Shown here piece after piece: positions 1-5,744 of a DNA stretch of 6,024 nt (its first letter is position 1; each line of letters opens with the position of its first letter). The position numbers and the translations under genes were made by a program. Under the pieces are notes generated by a model. That model was not told the DNA's origin and made no database searches. It saw only the letters and a program-made list of their open reading frames with translations. This DNA is from Chloroflexota bacterium (GTDB lineage Bacteria > Chloroflexota > Anaerolineae > Ardenticatenales > Ardenticatenaceae), in the NCBI GenBank assembly GCA_003520455.1, contig DOUV01000815.1, positions 1 to 6,024 on the forward strand, given 5' to 3'.

Positions 1-8
1 TCCCTCCC

Positions 9-23
9 AGACTTCGGAAGTCT
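9..23. repeat. Short perfect inverted repeat upstream of the cupin gene
   Basis: AGACTTC and GAAGTCT face each other around a single G, forming a 7+1+7 palindrome about 45 bases before the cupin start. No T-run follows, so it is not a convincing intrinsic terminator. A dyad of this size could be an operator half-site pair. A similar, shorter dyad (GACTCGAAGTCT) lies at 464-475 before the next gene. The structure is seen directly; a regulatory role is only inferred. Confidence 0.35.
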
Positions 24-68
24 AAGTCCTTGACCGGCGCTCTAGGCATTCGGAAACGAAGAGGACAC

Positions 69-428
69 ATGATCATCGGCACACCGGAAACCGTCGCCGG
101 AAACAAAGCTCAATTTTCGCATGGTGGGGATGGAAGTTACTTTGTCCGAACGTTATTGGATCAAATCCCGGGGAGCAGTTTCAAATATGTGCGCGACCTG
201 CACCTGTACCCTGGTTCCAGCGTCGGCGATCATCTGCACTCCGGAGATGACGAGATCTTTTTCATCATCTCAGGAACGGGGATCATGACCGTTGATGGCG
301 AGGCGCGTCCGGTCGGGCCGGGAACAGCTGTCCTTACCAAGTCGGGGAGCCGGCACGGCCTGCGGAATACGGGAACGGACGATTTGCGCGTTTTCGTCTG
401 CTGCGCTCACGCCCTTTCCCCCGCCTGA
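69..428 (+). CDS. Small single-domain cupin protein (cupin_2 type)
   Basis: The product is 119 residues and contains one cupin beta-barrel with both classic motifs. Motif 1 spans residues 49-69: G49, H55, H57, E62, G69, with exact G-x5-HxH-x4-E-x6-G spacing. Motif 2 spans residues 85-100: G85, G93, H96, N100, with Lys in place of the usual Pro. H55, H57, E62 and H96 are the expected metal ligands, so it should bind a divalent metal. Stand-alone cupins of this size act as sugar or sugar-acid isomerases, dioxygenases, lyases or sensors, and the sequence does not say which. The ATG at 69 is preceded by AGAGGA at good spacing. The frame stays open to the window edge, so an upstream start cannot be strictly excluded. 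No signal peptide or membrane segment is visible, which points to the cytoplasm. It lies 84 bases before the hydrolase gene and probably belongs to the same catabolic unit. Confidence 0.85.
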   Translation: MIIGTPETVAGNKAQFSHGGDGSYFVRTLLDQIPGSSFKYVRDLHLYPGSSVGDHLHSGDDEIFFIISGTGIMTVDGEARPVGPGTAVLTKSGSRHGLRNTGTDDLRVFVCCAHALSPA

Positions 429-463
429 GCCATGTTGTTGCGCCGCGGATGACAGGCAGCTCT

Positions 464-475
464 GACTCGAAGTCT
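464..475. promoter_or_regulatory. Possible operator-like dyad before the hydrolase gene
   Basis: GACTCGAAGTCT contains GACT and AGTC arms around CGA. It matches the dyad at 10-23 (GACTTCGGAAGTCT) except for two missing central bases. It lies in the 84-base gap between the cupin and hydrolase genes. No good -35/-10 pair was found next to it. It may be a site for the locus regulator, or coincidence, since the arms are short. Confidence 0.2.
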
Positions 476-512
476 TTGTTCGTTCTAGATCCTGATCTTG
501 AGAGGGGGTCTG

Positions 513-1766
513 ATGACCAGTGATGTTCGATTGGCAGTGGTGGGGGAGGTAGGTGGACGGTTCTCGCATACCTGCGACGACCGTGACATTGCTTACTTTG
601 TCGAGAAATGTGCGCGCGCCGGGATTCAGCGCATCATTCACTCGTATTATCATTACCCTTCACCCAAGTATCCCAGTTACCTCACGCACGGCAACCAGTT
701 AATGCAGGTTGAGCCCTTCGCCTATGGTGCGGAGAGTCCTCTCGCCCGCCTGGTGCGCAGGGCCCACGACGCCGGGATCGAGGTGATTTCGTTTGTCAAC
801 GTCGCGACCGGCGGGCAGTGGATCCGCGCCGACTATTTGGCCTCCGGCGAAGTCTGGCCGTATGTGCGCCTCATCGGCGGAGGGCGGGAACTGGATAAAT
901 ACTGGGCACGCACTCGCGACGGCCGATCCTGGCTTGACCACGGGCCGCGCAGCCCGCTCGGTGCAGTCGGGTACGTTTCGCTCGCCTATCCAGAAGTGCG
1001 CGAGCGGGAACGGAACCTTTACCTCGAATTTGTGGATCAGTATAGGGTGGACGGCGTGCAGCTCGAGTTCATGATCAGCCGGCCGCCGCGCTATGCGTCT
1101 CCCAGCGCGCATCGCAACCTTCCCTGCTGCGACGAGGAAGGCTATTGGGCCTATGGCTATGAGGAGCCGGCTATCGAAGAGTATCGCCAGAAGTACGGCG
1201 TCGATCCTTGCACACTCCCCAATTCGGAACCAAGCTGGGTCCAGTTCCGGGCCGATTATGCGACTCAACACCTGCGCGAGCTGCGGCAGGCCTTACAGCA
1301 GCAGGGAAAGCATGTCGATGTATCCGTTTTTGCCTTTAGCGGCACCTTCTCCAGTTCCGCCGATGGGTTGGCCGTCGGATCGGACTGGGAAACCTGGCTG
1401 CGCGAAGGTCTGATTGATACGATCTACAGCCGCATCCCCGGGGACCGGCCTCCGTTGCGGGAGCGCTTTACTGAAGTGCGGGTCGAAGGAATGCAGCGCG
1501 AATATCTCGAGCTTAAAAAGGCAGTGGCCGGGCGCGCCGCGCTCTTCCCGGTAATCGAGCTGCCGACCTATCCTCTCTCGGCTCCCGGACAGGGGACGCC
1601 GGAGGAGGCGAATGCCGGTGCCGAGCGCTTGGGCCATGCGCTCCTGGCGGCGGGCGCCGATCGCCTTGGGTTCTGGTGGTTCGACACGATCGAGGCCCTG
1701 GACCTATGGCCGACGGTCGCAATGTTACGGGCGGCCCTCGAAAAAGGGGCTCAAGCCAATCCATGA
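513..1766 (+). CDS. Family-10-like glycosyl hydrolase (GHL10-type TIM barrel), cytoplasmic
   Basis: The product is 417 residues and looks like a complete (beta/alpha)8 barrel of the glycoside-hydrolase-like superfamily that includes GHL10. The evidence is strand/helix alternation and characteristic blocks. IEVISFVNV (residues 89-97) is a barrel strand. VDGVQLEF (179-186) occupies the usual 'DGi.lD' active-site strand and carries E185. SDWETWLREGLIDTI (290-304) matches the typical 'W..W...GlvD.i' block. IELPTY (348-353) with E349 and LGFWWFD (385-391) fit late barrel strands. E185 and E349 are candidate catalytic acids, by inference only. The ATG at 513 follows AGAGGGGG at 501-508 with 4-base spacing; a TTG at 498 in the same frame overlaps that ribosome-binding site region and is less likely. 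No signal peptide is seen, although many relatives are exported. The gene ends 19 bases before the sialidase-like gene. The substrate is unknown, and a non-glycosidase role cannot be excluded. Confidence 0.7.
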   Translation: MTSDVRLAVVGEVGGRFSHTCDDRDIAYFVEKCARAGIQRIIHSYYHYPSPKYPSYLTHGNQLMQVEPFAYGAESPLARLVRRAHDAGIEVISFVNVATGGQWIRADYLASGEVWPYVRLIGGGRELDKYWARTRDGRSWLDHGPRSPLGAVGYVSLAYPEVRERERNLYLEFVDQYRVDGVQLEFMISRPPRYASPSAHRNLPCCDEEGYWAYGYEEPAIEEYRQKYGVDPCTLPNSEPSWVQFRADYATQHLRELRQALQQQGKHVDVSVFAFSGTFSSSADGLAVGSDWETWLREGLIDTIYSRIPGDRPPLRERFTEVRVEGMQREYLELKKAVAGRAALFPVIELPTYPLSAPGQGTPEEANAGAERLGHALLAAGADRLGFWWFDTIEALDLWPTVAMLRAALEKGAQANP

Positions 1767-1785
1767 TCGATTTGAGGTGAACCTG

Positions 1786-2874
1786 ATGAAGTTCGAGACG
1801 GAAGCGATTCCGAATACGATGCCCTTTGGTCATGCCGCCAATGCGGTCGCGTTGCCAGGGGGAGAGATCTTTGTTACCTGGTACAACGGCAGCTATGAGG
1901 GCGGGGAGGACCAGCGGATTGCCGGCGCAGTGCGGACAGCGAATGGACATTGGCAGCCGACCCATGTTGTCGTCAATCGCTTCGAATATGAGGGAGACAC
2001 CTGGATTCCCGAGATCGGCGTGCCGCTGCCTGCCCCGCACGGCGGGCTGCGCCTCTTGTTCTGGGCGTGTCCTCTATCCACCTTTCGTCTAGCCAAGAAT
2101 CCAGGCTCAGTCCAATTGGGTGGCGGATGGGGTGGCGGTTCCTGGTTTCCCATCCCGACGATCACCTATGAGGGTCTGACGTGGACGCGTACGATACCGG
2201 ATTCGAGGGTCTTTGTGTCCGAGCTCGGCCCCGACTTTGTCGCCGGGCGCCCCGAGTTGTTCACCCACGAACGCGGCCTCGTCGTCATGGGGGCAGCGCG
2301 CCGCCTACAGAGCGGGCGATGGGCCGTCCCCTATCATACAGAGCGCAAAGATTGCTGGTTCCATTCTCGCATGTTTGTCTCCGACCCTGAACAGAAGCAA
2401 TGGGAGACGCGGGGCGACATTTTTGCTCCACCCGGTTGCCTCGAGCCCGTCATCGTTCAGCTTCCCTCGCGGGAGGTCCTCTGTTTTATGCGGCGCGGCG
2501 GCTTCGACGGGCACATCTTTCGCGCCATGTCGGAGGACGAATGCCGGACCTTCTCCGAGCCAGTGCAGACCAACCTCCGAAACCCGTATGCCGGCGTGGA
2601 TCTGGGGTGGAGTGAAACCACGGAGTGCCTGCTCGTCGTCTACAACGATAGCTACCGGATGCGAACCCCTCTGACGGTCGGTATCTCCACCGACCGAGGT
2701 AAAACCTTCCGCATGCGCGATGTAGAAAGCACGCCCGGGTTCTTCGCATATCCCAAACTCCTGCAAGACCGCCTCGGGCTGTGGCATCTCTTCTACACTC
2801 ATAACCACAGTCATATCCAGCACGCCACCTTTGACGAGGCCTGGTTGAAAGATGGTCGCCAGGCGTTGGGGTGA
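1786..2874 (+). CDS. Sialidase-family / BNR-repeat beta-propeller protein
   Basis: The 362-residue product resembles the bacterial sialidase-like (BNR_2) six-bladed propeller family, often annotated exo-alpha-sialidase. A perfect Asp-box, S-x-D-x-G-x-T-F, lies at residues 301-308. Degenerate copies lie at 249-256 (Cys replaces the Gly) and 126-133 (G-x-T-W retained), with a possible relic at 199-206. The N-terminal block HAANAVALPGGEIFVTWYNG (16-35), followed by YEGGED, is typical. So are the LEPVIVQLPSREVLCFMRR block (219-237), the RNPYAGVDL block (265-273) and the C-terminal AYPKLLQD...HLFYTH region (321-339). The F/Y-R-I-P signature of true sialidases is absent, so the substrate may not be sialic acid. 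The start is supported by GAGGTGA at 1774-1780, five bases before the ATG; the frame is open further upstream, but only inside the preceding gene. No signal peptide is visible. The gene lies between the hydrolase and the aldolase and is probably co-transcribed with both. Confidence 0.75.
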   Translation: MKFETEAIPNTMPFGHAANAVALPGGEIFVTWYNGSYEGGEDQRIAGAVRTANGHWQPTHVVVNRFEYEGDTWIPEIGVPLPAPHGGLRLLFWACPLSTFRLAKNPGSVQLGGGWGGGSWFPIPTITYEGLTWTRTIPDSRVFVSELGPDFVAGRPELFTHERGLVVMGAARRLQSGRWAVPYHTERKDCWFHSRMFVSDPEQKQWETRGDIFAPPGCLEPVIVQLPSREVLCFMRRGGFDGHIFRAMSEDECRTFSEPVQTNLRNPYAGVDLGWSETTECLLVVYNDSYRMRTPLTVGISTDRGKTFRMRDVESTPGFFAYPKLLQDRLGLWHLFYTHNHSHIQHATFDEAWLKDGRQALG

Positions 2875-2877
2875 GAG

Positions 2878-3606
2878 ATGGATGATCTCCTGGTTAAATT
2901 GGCTGCCTTCGACACACCGACCATCTGTAACTGTATCGAACTCTTTGAAGTTCGTCCGCGGAATGTGGGGTATATGGATGCAAGAATCAAGGCTTGCTTC
3001 CCGGAGATGCCTCCGATGGTTGGCTATGCCGCGACGGCCACCATGCGGTGCTCCGTGCCTCCGCGTCACGGCGATGTCTATGCGAGCACGGTCTCGCAGG
3101 TCGAACGCTTTGGCGAACTATCTGGCTCACCGGTTTTGGTCTTTCAGGATTTGGACGATCCGCCGCAGGCGGCCGTGTTCGGTGAGATCATGTGTACGAC
3201 GTATCAAGCCTTTGGTGCGATCGGGTTGATTACCAACGGCGGAGGCCGGGACCTGGCGCAGGTTCGTGCTCTGAACTTTCCGGTCTTTACCAGCAGGAGC
3301 ATTTGCTCCCACGCCTACAGTACCGTGCTGCACATCCATACGCCCGTGCACGTCGGCGGGATGGTCATTTATCCCGACGATTTGATGCATGGCGACTGCA
3401 ATGGCGTGACGACGATCCCGCACGAAATTGTCGTTGAGCTGGCCGACGTCGGCGCGGAGTACGTGGCAGCGGAGGCGATCATCCTAAACGCTCTGCGCGA
3501 AGGGACTGCTACGGTCCAAAGACTCAGGGAGGCCCGCGCGGCTGCCGATGCCAAAATGACCGAACTGAGAGACCGGGTCTCGCGGCGAAGACGCTCCGGA
3601 GGCTGA
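2878..3606 (+). CDS. RraA-family metal-dependent aldolase/lyase (HMG-aldolase-like)
   Basis: The 242-residue product belongs to the RraA / 4-hydroxy-4-methyl-2-oxoglutarate aldolase superfamily (formerly mis-named demethylmenaquinone methyltransferase). Catalytic members use a divalent metal to cleave 2-oxoacid substrates, usually giving pyruvate. The E-x20-R-D signature is intact: E103, R124, D125, within GAIGLITNGGGRD (113-125). The family's C-terminal block runs from P166 to P181 (PDDLMHGDCNGV...IP). The N-terminal TPTICNCIE (13-21) matches the usual 'dTpti.Dal' region. Because E. coli RraA lacks this R-D pair, a lyase role is favoured over RNase E inhibition. The ATG comes three bases after the sialidase-like stop, and its GGGGTGA ribosome-binding site overlaps that stop codon, so translational coupling is likely. 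An Arg-rich tail (residues 232-240) follows the domain. The substrate is unknown and is probably the sugar acid released by the two upstream hydrolase-like proteins. Confidence 0.8.
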   Translation: MDDLLVKLAAFDTPTICNCIELFEVRPRNVGYMDARIKACFPEMPPMVGYAATATMRCSVPPRHGDVYASTVSQVERFGELSGSPVLVFQDLDDPPQAAVFGEIMCTTYQAFGAIGLITNGGGRDLAQVRALNFPVFTSRSICSHAYSTVLHIHTPVHVGGMVIYPDDLMHGDCNGVTTIPHEIVVELADVGAEYVAAEAIILNALREGTATVQRLREARAAADAKMTELRDRVSRRRRSGG

Positions 3607-3628
3607 CTGGCCTCTGGCGGGGCCCGTC
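3605..3628 (+). terminator. Possible transcription terminator hairpin after the RraA-family gene
   Basis: A 10-bp GC-rich stem (3605-3614 with 3619-3628) closes on a TGGC loop. It has one T:C mismatch and one T:G wobble, and it begins inside the TGA stop codon. No T-tract follows (the next bases are AAGAAGAG), so it is an incomplete intrinsic terminator. It could instead be an mRNA 3'-end stabiliser or a Rho-associated structure. Confidence 0.3.
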
Positions 3629-3732
3629 AAGAAGAGATGATCAAAACGATCCGGCTCATCCCTAAACTCTTTGTAGGCCGGTTGACAACTCCATGTCCGA
3701 GCGACCTGCTCCGGCTATGGATCTTCGGTATC

Positions 3733-3758
3733 GTCCCTCATCTTCCTTGATGAGGGAC
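3733..3758. promoter_or_regulatory. Perfect 10-bp inverted repeat upstream of the IclR-type gene
   Basis: GTCCCTCATC and GATGAGGGAC pair without mismatch around a six-base loop, TTCCTT. The structure lies 55 bases before the regulator's ATG, in the 207-base gap (3607-3813) that otherwise contains no convincing gene. No T-run follows, so a terminator is less likely than an operator or a 5'-leader hairpin. IclR-family proteins bind palindromic sites near their own promoters, which makes autoregulation plausible. A smaller stem, CTCCC/GGGAG, follows at 3774-3789. Confidence 0.4.
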
Positions 3759-3793
3759 TCTGACCCAGACGCTCTCCCTATTCCGGGAGTCAA

Positions 3794-3801
3794 GTTCGAA
3801 C
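3794..3801. promoter_or_regulatory. TTCGAA-centred palindrome just before the regulator start
   Basis: GTTCGAAC is an 8-base perfect palindrome 12 bases upstream of the IclR-type ATG. Its TCGAA core is shared with the dyad at 464-475. The location would allow autorepression. The motif is short enough to occur by chance. Confidence 0.2.
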
Positions 3802-3813
3802 GAGAGAGAAGTT

Positions 3814-4620
3814 ATGATCAACTCCGTCCTGAAGGCGATTGATATCATGGGCTTGTTCAGCACGTCTGAGCCCCGTCTGACCCTGGCCGAAATCAGTAGA
3901 CGGCTTGACCTGCCGAGGAGCACGGTTCACCACCTCCTGCGCACCCTGCTCTCGCGTGGCTTCGTAGAGAAGGTCGATGACGACCGCTATGCGCTCGGTA
4001 CGGCCATTGTGGCTCTCACTCAAGCAGTACGAGTCAACGTCGAACTCCGCGATCGAGCCGCGCCTCTCTTGCGCGAACTTGCCGATACCTGCCGGGAATC
4101 GATCTACTTGACGACTCTCGACGGTGACTACTGCCTCTATATCTATGCTGTCGAGTCACGCCACCGGCTACTGGCCCGAACCGCGGTCGGCGAACGTGCT
4201 CCCCTGCACTGTACATCGGTTGGAAAAGCGATGCTTGCCTTTTTGTCGAAAGAAGAAGTGCAGCGCATCGTGCATCACGTCGGACTGCCGGCCTTTACCA
4301 GCGCGACGATGACAACCCCGGAAGCGCTGCAGCACGAACTGCAGCAGATTAAGGCAGCCGGCTATGCTCTCGACCGGGGAGAACATGAGGCAGGCATATA
4401 TTGTGTTGGCGCCCCCATCTTCAATGAGCGCGCGCGCGTCATCGGCGCGTGCAGCATCTCGGGGCCGGATCCAGAGATTATACGAAGGAGGCTCACGGAA
4501 TTGGCGCGCCTCGTCACGCACACGGCGGCTGAAATATCGCGGCGCATGGGCTATGTGCCCGCGAATCCATCGTTGATCACTCCGCCAGCATGGCTACTTG
4601 TACAAGGATCAGACACATGA
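3814..4620 (+). CDS. IclR-family transcriptional regulator
   Basis: The 268-residue protein has the full IclR layout. The N-terminal winged helix-turn-helix spans residues 3-62, with the HTH at 24-45 (L-A-E-I-S...[10 protein letters not shown]) and the wing [14 protein letters not shown] at 49-62. A linker helix leads to a GAF-like effector domain from about 80 to 250. That domain includes [14 protein letters not shown] (131-144) and the family signature around [20 protein letters not shown] (199-218). Such proteins form dimers or tetramers and respond to small acids, commonly intermediates of carbon catabolism. The ATG at 3814 follows a weak purine-rich GAGAGAGAA; the residues just after it already fit the family start. 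The last codons overlap the next gene (ATGA at 4617-4620), so the regulator and the lyase are made from one transcript. It most likely controls this locus and binds dyads in the upstream gap. Whether it activates or represses is not shown. Confidence 0.93.
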   Translation: MINSVLKAIDIMGLFSTSEPRLTLAEISRRLDLPRSTVHHLLRTLLSRGFVEKVDDDRYALGTAIVALTQAVRVNVELRDRAAPLLRELADTCRESIYLTTLDGDYCLYIYAVESRHRLLARTAVGERAPLHCTSVGKAMLAFLSKEEVQRIVHHVGLPAFTSATMTTPEALQHELQQIKAAGYALDRGEHEAGIYCVGAPIFNERARVIGACSISGPDPEIIRRRLTELARLVTHTAAEISRRMGYVPANPSLITPPAWLLVQGSDT

Positions 4621-5513
4621 ATGCATGGTCTGGCTTACGCGGCCTTGTTTGTCCTATGGTCACGCCCTTTAATGCGAAGGGGCACGTCGACTCCGCAATC
4701 ACCCAGCAATTAGTGGACTTCCTCCTCTCGCACGGGGTCCATGCCATCTTCGCTGGCGGCACAACCGGCGAAGGCATGCTGCTCAGGTTAGAAGAACGGC
4801 GGGCTCTGTGCGAGATGGTCGTCGAACACGTTGCCGGGAGAGCTCCGGTTATCGTGCACACTGGCTGCATCACCACGGCAGATACGATCGACCTCACCCG
4901 CCATGCTCAAGCAGTGGGCGCGACGGCCGCCTCCATCATCGTGCCCTATTTCTACACGCTGGACGATCAATCCCTGTTCACTCATTTCGTCTCCGTTGCG
5001 CAGGCCGTCTCAGCCTATCCTCTCTTTCTGTACACCTTTACAAGCAACGCCAAGAACGGGATCTCTCCAGCCCTGTTAGAGCGACTGCGGTCTGCTGCGC
5101 CGAACATCGTCGGCATCAAATCCAGCAACCCGGACCTGCTGGAGTTCCAGCAGTATATCGAAGTAGGGGGAGAAGGGTTTACCGCGCTCTGCGGTGTCGA
5201 TGCTCTCATGCTTCCTGCTCTGGCTTTGGGGGCCCATGGGCAGGTATCGGGCAACAGCAATGCGTTCCCAGAACCTTTTCGGGCGTTGTACGACGCAGTG
5301 ACCGCTGGCGATCTAGACCAGGCGCGTTCGAAGCAGCAGCTCATCCGTCGCATCTGTCAGGTTCTTAAGGACGGTCTCCATCCCGCTTATTTCAAAGCGG
5401 TCCTCACGCTGCGGGGCATACCGGCGGGGTGCGTGCGGTCGCCAATGCGTGAACTGACGGTGGGAGAGCGGCGCGAACTGGAACGCGGAATCCGTGAACT
5501 TGACCTTCTCTAG
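4617..5513 (+). CDS. DHDPS / N-acetylneuraminate lyase family class I aldolase
   Basis: The 298-residue product is a full-length DapA/NanA-superfamily (beta/alpha)8 barrel. The pyruvate-binding motif GTTGE lies at residues 48-52. VPYFYT (109-114) carries the usual tyrosines. Y139 is the family catalytic Tyr. K168 in GIKSS (166-170) is the Schiff-base lysine, 29 residues after Y139, close to the usual spacing. The segment after Y139 reads TFTSNAKNG in place of the Y-N-[IV]-P of standard DapA and NanA. Together with the catabolic context and the adjacent regulator, this argues for a catabolic 2-oxo-sugar-acid aldolase/dehydratase over lysine biosynthesis. The ATG at 4617 is chosen because AAGGA (4604-4608) lies eight bases upstream and the start overlaps the regulator's stop. 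An in-frame ATG at 4590 lies inside the regulator gene and is less likely. The next gene starts 12 bases after the stop. The exact substrate cannot be read from the sequence. Confidence 0.9.
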   Translation: MNAWSGLRGLVCPMVTPFNAKGHVDSAITQQLVDFLLSHGVHAIFAGGTTGEGMLLRLEERRALCEMVVEHVAGRAPVIVHTGCITTADTIDLTRHAQAVGATAASIIVPYFYTLDDQSLFTHFVSVAQAVSAYPLFLYTFTSNAKNGISPALLERLRSAAPNIVGIKSSNPDLLEFQQYIEVGGEGFTALCGVDALMLPALALGAHGQVSGNSNAFPEPFRALYDAVTAGDLDQARSKQQLIRRICQVLKDGLHPAYFKAVLTLRGIPAGCVRSPMRELTVGERRELERGIRELDLL

Positions 5514-5525
5514 CGTGAGGACCTC

Positions 5526-5744
5526 ATGGAGATGATTTATCTGGATACGTCCGGCTCGGCGTATGAAATCGGGGTTCAGCATGGCCGTACTTGTCCCGAA
5601 GCGATCTGGTTTGCATATCAGGCCTTTGGCCAGAGATCGGCACCCTCTGTGGCACCGTCACAGATCGACGCCGGCGTCCGCAGCGTGGAAGAGCGACTCC
5701 AAAGATTCTTCCCGGGTAGTGTCACCCAGTTTTCGCAAACGTGA
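5526..5744 (+). pseudogene. N-terminal fragment of a C45-type acyltransferase/peptidase, apparently cut by an insertion sequence
   Basis: The frame encodes only 72 residues. Residues 5-21 (LDTSGSAYEIGVQHGR from residue 6) match the beginning of C45 autoproteolytic acyl-CoA:6-aminopenicillanate-acyltransferase-like proteins ('l.GspyEiG.qhG'). Residues 51-64 (VRSVEERLQRFFPG) fit the helix that normally precedes the GIAEGAG-type region in that family. Full-length members have roughly 300-400 residues and an autocatalytic Cys downstream, which is missing here. From residue 64 (base 5714 on) the reading enters a terminal-repeat-like sequence and stops at 5742-5744, just before a transposase gene. 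GTGAGG at 5515-5520 is the ribosome-binding site, and the 12-base gap from the lyase stop suggests operon membership before disruption. The family call rests on a short N-terminus. A genuine small protein is the alternative, but less likely. Confidence 0.6.

Noticed and set aside
30..68. Upstream TTG start and TTGACC box for the cupin gene
   Set aside because: The ATG at 69 has a good AGAGGA site and fits the family length. No acceptable -10 follows TTGACC.
699..1271. Minus-strand open frame of 190 codons
   Set aside because: It is antisense to the well-supported hydrolase gene, has no family resemblance, and its composition is typical of a shadow frame.
2305..3069. Long minus-strand open frame of 254 codons
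   Set aside because: It lies antisense to the sialidase-like and RraA genes, which have strong family motifs and ribosome-binding sites. Long antisense frames are common in GC-rich coding DNA, and its translation shows no recognisable domain.
3682..3710. TTGACA hexamer as a sigma-70 promoter for the IclR gene
   Set aside because: The -35 match is perfect, but at 16-18 base spacing the -10 candidates (such as CCTGCT) are very poor, so it is not listed as a feature.
3650..3716. Seven-base direct repeat TCCGGCT in the intergenic gap
   Set aside because: It is too short, and the copies are 60 bases apart with no further similarity around them. Chance is sufficient.
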